In this document: in pieces, positions 60,790 to 64,000 of the stretch
Layout: each line of letters opens with the position of its first letter
How positions within the stretch are numbered: position 1 is the first letter of the stretch
DNA from: Amycolatopsis xylanica
GTDB taxonomy: Bacteria > Actinomycetota > Actinomycetes > Mycobacteriales > Pseudonocardiaceae
Assembly (NCBI RefSeq): GCF_900107045.1
Contig: NZ_FNON01000005.1
Span: 1 to 64,000 of the forward strand
Direction of reading: 5' to 3'
DNA length: 64,000 nucleotides
Program-made: the position numbers and the translations under genes
The notes under the pieces: model-generated
The model's input: only the letters and a program-made list of their open reading frames with translations
Database searches by the model: none
What the model was told of the DNA's origin: nothing

Positions 60790-61325
60790 CGTCCCCGGTG
60801 GTCGACGCCGTCCGGTTCCGTTCGGTGCTCGGCCACTTCTGCACCGGCGTCGCGGTCGTCACCGGCCACGACGGTGTCGCCCCGGTCGGCTTCGCCTGCC
60901 AGTCCTTCGCGGCACTGTCCCTCGATCCGCCGCTCGTGCTGTTCTGCCCGTCGCGCACGTCCCGCACCTGGCCGGTGCTCGCTTCCGCCGGCCACTTCGC
61001 CGTGAACGTGCTCGGCGAGCATCAGCAGGAGGTCAGCGCGACGTTCGGCGCGCGGGGCCAGGATAAATTCGCGTCCGTCAAGTGGACGCCTGCTCCGTCA
61101 GGTTCGCCGCTGCTCGACGGCGCCCTCACGTGGATCGACTGCTCGCTCGAAGCGGTGCACGAGGCGGGTGATCACTACGTGGTCATCGGCCGGGTAACCG
61201 CGCTCGGCGAGCCGTCCGACGCCCGGCCGCTGCTCTTCCACCGCGGCCGGTACACGGTCACCGAGCCCGCGCCGGACACCCTGGCCTCGTTGCTGACCTG
61301 GCCGCGCCCCGACGACTGGCTCTGA
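60786..61325 (+). CDS. hsaB: HsaB: flavin reductase of 3-HSA monooxygenase
   Basis: 179 residues from GTG 60786. It is a flavin-reductase-like split-barrel: FRSVLGHFCTGVAVVTGHDG, GFACQSFAALSLDPPLVLFC, FAVNVLGEHQQEVSATFG and GDHYVVIGRVTALGEPSDAR. It reduces flavin with NADH for HsaA. It ends the hsaADCB operon. The gene order is that of M. tuberculosis (hsaA-D-C-B). Confidence 0.94.
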   Translation: MTSPVVDAVRFRSVLGHFCTGVAVVTGHDGVAPVGFACQSFAALSLDPPLVLFCPSRTSRTWPVLASAGHFAVNVLGEHQQEVSATFGARGQDKFASVKWTPAPSGSPLLDGALTWIDCSLEAVHEAGDHYVVIGRVTALGEPSDARPLLFHRGRYTVTEPAPDTLASLLTWPRPDDWL

Positions 61326-61364
61326 ACGGCGGCATGTCGAAACGCCGGTGGTGACTCCGACTTA

Positions 61365-61386
61365 CCCATACGATGACCCGTATGGG
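61365..61386. promoter_or_regulatory. Inverted repeat overlapping the ribosome site of the hydrolase gene
   Basis: CCCATACG (61365-61372) and CGTATGGG (61379-61386) are perfect 8-bp arms with a 6-nt spacer. The second arm runs into GGGAGGA, the ribosome site of the ATG at 61396. A bound regulator, or an RNA stem, would block expression. Confidence 0.55.
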
Positions 61387-61395
61387 AGGACCTTC

Positions 61396-62175
61396 ATGGA
61401 CACTGTGACCTCGGCGGATGGCACCAAGATCGCGTTCGAGCGGGCCGGGGACGGCCCGCCGGTGATCTTGGTCGGCGGCGCCTTCAACGACCGGTCGACC
61501 GTCGCGGGGCTGGCGGCCGCGCTGAACCCGGAGTTCTCCGGGATCGGCTACGACCGGCGCGGCCGCGGCGACAGCGGCGACGGCGACGAGTACGCGATCG
61601 AGCGCGAGGTGGAGGACATCGCCGCGCTCATCGAGCACGTGGGCGGCCGGGCTCACCTCTTCGGGCACTCGTCGGGCGCGATCCTCGCGCTCGAGGCCGC
61701 GCGGCGCGGGCTGCCGATCGACAGGCTCGCCGTCTACGAGCCCCCGTTCATCGTCGGCGGGCGAGAGTATCCGGGCGACGACCTCACGGCGAGGCTGCGG
61801 GCCTGCGCCGAGGAGGACCGGCGCGAAGACGCGGTCATGTTGTTCCTGACGGAGGGCGTCGGCGTGCCGAAGGAGCAGGTCGAGGGCATGAAGAGCAGCC
61901 CGATGTGGGGCTGGTTCACCGGGCTCGCGCACACCCTCTACTACGACACGACGCTCTGCGGCCCCGGCAACCGCCTGCCCGGCTGGCTCGAGACGATCAC
62001 CGTGCCGACGCTCGCGATCGGCGGGGGCACCACCGACGAGTGGATGCGCCTGTCCGCGAGCGCGGTCGCGGAGGCGATCCCGGATGGACGGTACGTCGTC
62101 CTCGAGGGGCAGGACCACGGCGTGCTCGCGCACCCCGAAGCGCTCAAGCCGCTGCTGGCCGAGTTCTTCGGCTAA
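61396..62175 (+). CDS. Alpha/beta-hydrolase, paralogue of the one at 30529
   Basis: 259 residues from ATG 61396 (GGGAGGA 7 nt upstream); an earlier in-frame start at 61348 would read through the inverted repeat. Fold landmarks: PPVILVGGAFNDRSTVAGLA, YDRRGRGDSGDGDEYAIERE, nucleophile HLFGHSSGAILALEAARRGL, and C-terminal VLEGQDHGVLAHPEALKPLL. It shares segments such as YxRRGRGDSG and REVEDIxALI with the hydrolase at 30529. It follows the hsa operon but has its own control site. Substrate unknown. Confidence 0.87.
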   Translation: MDTVTSADGTKIAFERAGDGPPVILVGGAFNDRSTVAGLAAALNPEFSGIGYDRRGRGDSGDGDEYAIEREVEDIAALIEHVGGRAHLFGHSSGAILALEAARRGLPIDRLAVYEPPFIVGGREYPGDDLTARLRACAEEDRREDAVMLFLTEGVGVPKEQVEGMKSSPMWGWFTGLAHTLYYDTTLCGPGNRLPGWLETITVPTLAIGGGTTDEWMRLSASAVAEAIPDGRYVVLEGQDHGVLAHPEALKPLLAEFFG

Positions 62176-62181
62176 AGGGCT

Positions 62182-62827
62182 CGTGAGTGTTTAGGCCGGT
62201 TAGAACCGGCCGTACCACTCACGACCCCCCAGGTTGGAGTGCGCGGCCCAGCCCCGCGGTGCGCGGCTTGGGTGAGGGAGGCCCTGACCCGAAATGTTGG
62301 GTGAGGGAGGCCCTCATCGGGTCGGACTGGGTGAGGGAGGCCCTGACCCGAAATGTTGGGTGAGGGAGGCCCTCACCGGGGCGAACTGGGTGAGGGAGGC
62401 CCTGACTCAAGGCAACCTCGGGGGCAGACCTCGGGCGGCTTCCACGCGGCTAGGGCCCGTCCCCCCTCCCGGCTCAAAGGGCTCGTGAGTGTTTAGGCCG
62501 GTTAGAACCGGCCGTACCACTCACGACCCCCCAGGTTGGAGTGCGCGGCCCAGCCCCGCGGTGCGCGGCTTGGGTGAGGGAGGCCCTGACCCGAAATGTT
62601 GGGTGAGGGAGGCCCTCATCGGGTCGGACTGGGTGAGGGAGGCCCTGACCCGAAATGTTGGGTGAGGGAGGCCCTCACCGGGGCGAACTGGGTGAGGGAG
62701 GCCCTGACTCAAGGCAACCTCGGGGGCAGACCTCGGGCGGCTTCCACGCGGCTAGGGCCCGTCCCCCCTCCCGGCTCAAAGGGCTCGTGAGTGTTTAGAC
62801 CGGTTAGAACCGGCCGTACCACTCACG
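62182..62827. repeat. 302-bp tandem duplication bounded by the 42-bp palindrome
   Basis: Unit 1 (62182-62483) and unit 2 (62484-62785) appear identical, and a third copy of the opening palindrome (62786-62827) closes the array with one change in its core. Each unit holds the palindrome, then five copies of GGGTGAGGGAGGCCCT at alternating 29- and 30-bp spacing (62270, 62299, 62329, 62358, 62388 in unit 1; +302 in unit 2). Some copies form GTGAGGG-AGG-CCCTCAC mini-hairpins. Identical 60-64-codon frames on both strands are by-products of the duplication and have no ribosome sites. No gene is supported. Confidence 0.9.
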
Positions 62828-62837
62828 ATCAGCGCGG

Positions 62838-63935
62838 TCACGAGCCGAGTGCTTGCCACCAGGGGTCGACGGCGGGCGGGGCCGAGACGTCGACCCGCTG
62901 GCCGGGCCTGGGGATCGCCAGCTCGACGTCGTGGGCCTTCGCCTCGCGCCAGACGCGGTCAGCCGGCTCGGTCCACGGGTGCATGGCCAGGGTGAACGTG
63001 GCCCAGTGGACCGGGATGAGCAGGCGGGCGCGCACGTCGAGGTGGGTGGCGACGCCCTCCTCCGGGGTCATGTGGATGTCCGGCCAGGTCGGGGCGTACG
63101 CGCCGATCTGGATCAGCGCCGCGTCGAACGGGCCGTGCTCCTCGCCGATCCGGGCGTAGCCGTCGAAGTAGCCGGAATCGCCGGTGTAGAAGACGCGGTG
63201 CTCGGGGCCGATCAGCGCCCACGACGTCCACAAGGTGCTGTCGTTGGACAGGCCGCGGCCGGAGAAGTGCTGGGCCGGGGTCGCCACGAAGCGGACGCCG
63301 GCGACCGTGGCCTCTTCGTTCCAGTCGAGCTCGATGATCCGCGACGCCGGGACACCCCAGCGCTCCAGGTGCGCGCCGATGCCGAGCGGTACCAGGAACG
63401 GGGCGGCCTGCGTCTTGAGCAGGGTCCGCACCGTCGGCATGTCCAGGTGGTCGTAGTGATCATGGGAAATGACGATCGCGTCGATCCGGCCGAGTGACTC
63501 GATCGGCCGAGGCGGCTCGTGGAGCCGCTTCGGACCGGCGAAGGCGGCGGGGGAGACGCGCTCGCCCCACACCGGGTCGAGCAGCACGCGGGCGCCGTCG
63601 ATCTCGACCAGGGTGGACGCGTGCCCGAACCAGGTGAGGTGCAGTCCTTCGGCGCGCGGCGGCAGCGGGTCGCGGACGATCGGGATCTCCCCGGCCGGTT
63701 TGCGCTGCTTGCGGGTCTCGCCGAAGAACATCTCCCGGAAGATCTCGCGGTAGGTCGAGGCGGGCATCTCACGGCGGGGCGCGGTGTTGTGGAACGTCCC
63801 GTCCGCGTACTGCGGCGAGCGCCGCATGCGGTCCACCCTGGCGCCGGTCGCTTTCGCGCCGAACGCCGCGGGCAGGTCCTTCAGTGCCCAGGCGGCGCCC
63901 GCCACGCCCAGCGCCGCCACGATCCTCTTCTTCAT
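62838..63935 (-). CDS. Metallo-beta-lactamase-fold hydrolase (NAPE-PLD/UlaG-like)
   Basis: 365 residues from ATG 63935. An N-terminal hydrophobic segment (IVAALGVAGAAWALKDLPAA) suggests a signal or membrane anchor. The MBL fold follows: LHLTWFGHASTLVEIDGARV, the metal motif ISHDHYDHLDMPTV (HxHxDH type), VFYTGDSGYFDGYARIGEEH and RLLIPVHWATFTLAMHPWTE. The order resembles N-acyl-phosphatidylethanolamine phospholipase D-like and UlaG-like enzymes that cleave phosphodiesters or lactones with two zinc ions. A partial gene ends 9 bp upstream in the same direction. Confidence 0.88.
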   Translation of the reverse strand: MKKRIVAALGVAGAAWALKDLPAAFGAKATGARVDRMRRSPQYADGTFHNTAPRREMPASTYREIFREMFFGETRKQRKPAGEIPIVRDPLPPRAEGLHLTWFGHASTLVEIDGARVLLDPVWGERVSPAAFAGPKRLHEPPRPIESLGRIDAIVISHDHYDHLDMPTVRTLLKTQAAPFLVPLGIGAHLERWGVPASRIIELDWNEEATVAGVRFVATPAQHFSGRGLSNDSTLWTSWALIGPEHRVFYTGDSGYFDGYARIGEEHGPFDAALIQIGAYAPTWPDIHMTPEEGVATHLDVRARLLIPVHWATFTLAMHPWTEPADRVWREAKAHDVELAIPRPGQRVDVSAPPAVDPWWQALGS

Positions 63936-63944
63936 ACTTCGAGT

Positions 63945-64000
63945 CTACGAGCGGTTCCTGAGAGGTTCCCCAGCCTCGTGGAGGCTGCGCAGCACCAGCG
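63945..64000 (-). CDS. C-terminal end of a gene running in from the right edge
   Basis: The minus-strand frame from the edge to TAG at 63945-63947 reads LVLRSLHEAGEPLRNRS, a plausible helical C-terminus. It would end 9 bp before the metallo-hydrolase ATG, consistent with a two-gene operon. Only 17 codons are visible, so the product cannot be named. Confidence 0.4.
   Translation of the reverse strand, partial: LVLRSLHEAGEPLRNRS

Noticed and set aside
62270..62720. CRISPR-like reading of the 29/30-bp repeats at the right end
   Set aside because: The spacers are themselves repeated (two types in alternation) and the whole block is duplicated. No cas gene is present, so this is a tandem repeat and not a CRISPR array.
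62219..62790. Four small identical open frames (63-64 codons) in the duplication
   Set aside because: They arise from the repeats on both strands, lack ribosome sites and encode repetitive sequence.

Overview
The window is high-GC actinobacterial DNA, with frequent GTG starts, ATGA/GTGA gene overlaps, F420-dependent oxidoreductases, a 'conservon' GTPase cassette and a KstR-type cholesterol regulon. The gene set and style fit a Pseudonocardiaceae member close to Amycolatopsis. That assignment is inference from content; no rRNA or other taxonomic marker is present.

Layout. 1-0.35 kb: the 5' end of an IS30-type transposase gene running off the left edge. 0.36-9 kb: a GNAT acetyltransferase, a crotonase, small membrane proteins, a secreted lytic transglycosylase, a DHA2-type exporter divergent from its TetR repressor (three operator dyads between them), and an acetate-type Na+/solute symporter with its DUF485 partner. 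9-15 kb: a four-gene conservon (sensor kinase, Roadblock, DUF742, Ras-like GTPase). 15-17 kb: a nitroreductase and a GatB/YqeY protein. 17.1-22.4 kb and 32.5-36.9 kb: two paralogous secreted proteins of about 1,350-1,400 residues. Each has a signal peptide, ALF-type repeats, a very long Ala-rich rod, a complete HINT autoprocessing domain and a different small C-terminal domain. One tip looks like a CdiA-CT-type RNase A; the other is unrecognised and is followed 5 bp later by a probable immunity gene. Between them lie fused isobutyryl-CoA mutase (IcmF), a methyltransferase, two LLM oxidoreductases, an ArsR-like regulator, a ricin-type lectin and an HxlR regulator divergent from a hydrolase.

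36.9-61.3 kb is a compact steroid-degradation island. It holds kstR divergent from fadE34, an SNF2 helicase, an esterase and a WS/DGAT, then fadE28-fadE29-chsH2-chsH1-ltp2 (side-chain removal). A leftward operon kstD-kshA-(87-aa Cys protein)-kshB-chsH3 opens ring B, and a divergent flavoprotein gene is followed by hsaA-hsaD-hsaC-hsaB (A/B-ring cleavage). KstR-like boxes of the form nnnAACnnGTTnnn sit at all four promoter regions. The 3-ketosteroid would be 1,2-dehydrogenated by KstD and 9-alpha-hydroxylated by KshAB. The resulting secosteroid phenol would be hydroxylated by HsaAB, cleaved by HsaC and hydrolysed by HsaD. The Igr-type enzymes, FadE34 and ChsH3 shorten the side chain.

The right end holds a hydrolase, a 302-bp tandem duplication bounded by a 42-bp palindrome, and a metallo-beta-lactamase-fold hydrolase. 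The same 42-bp palindrome family recurs at gene ends across the window and probably acts as a bidirectional terminator.
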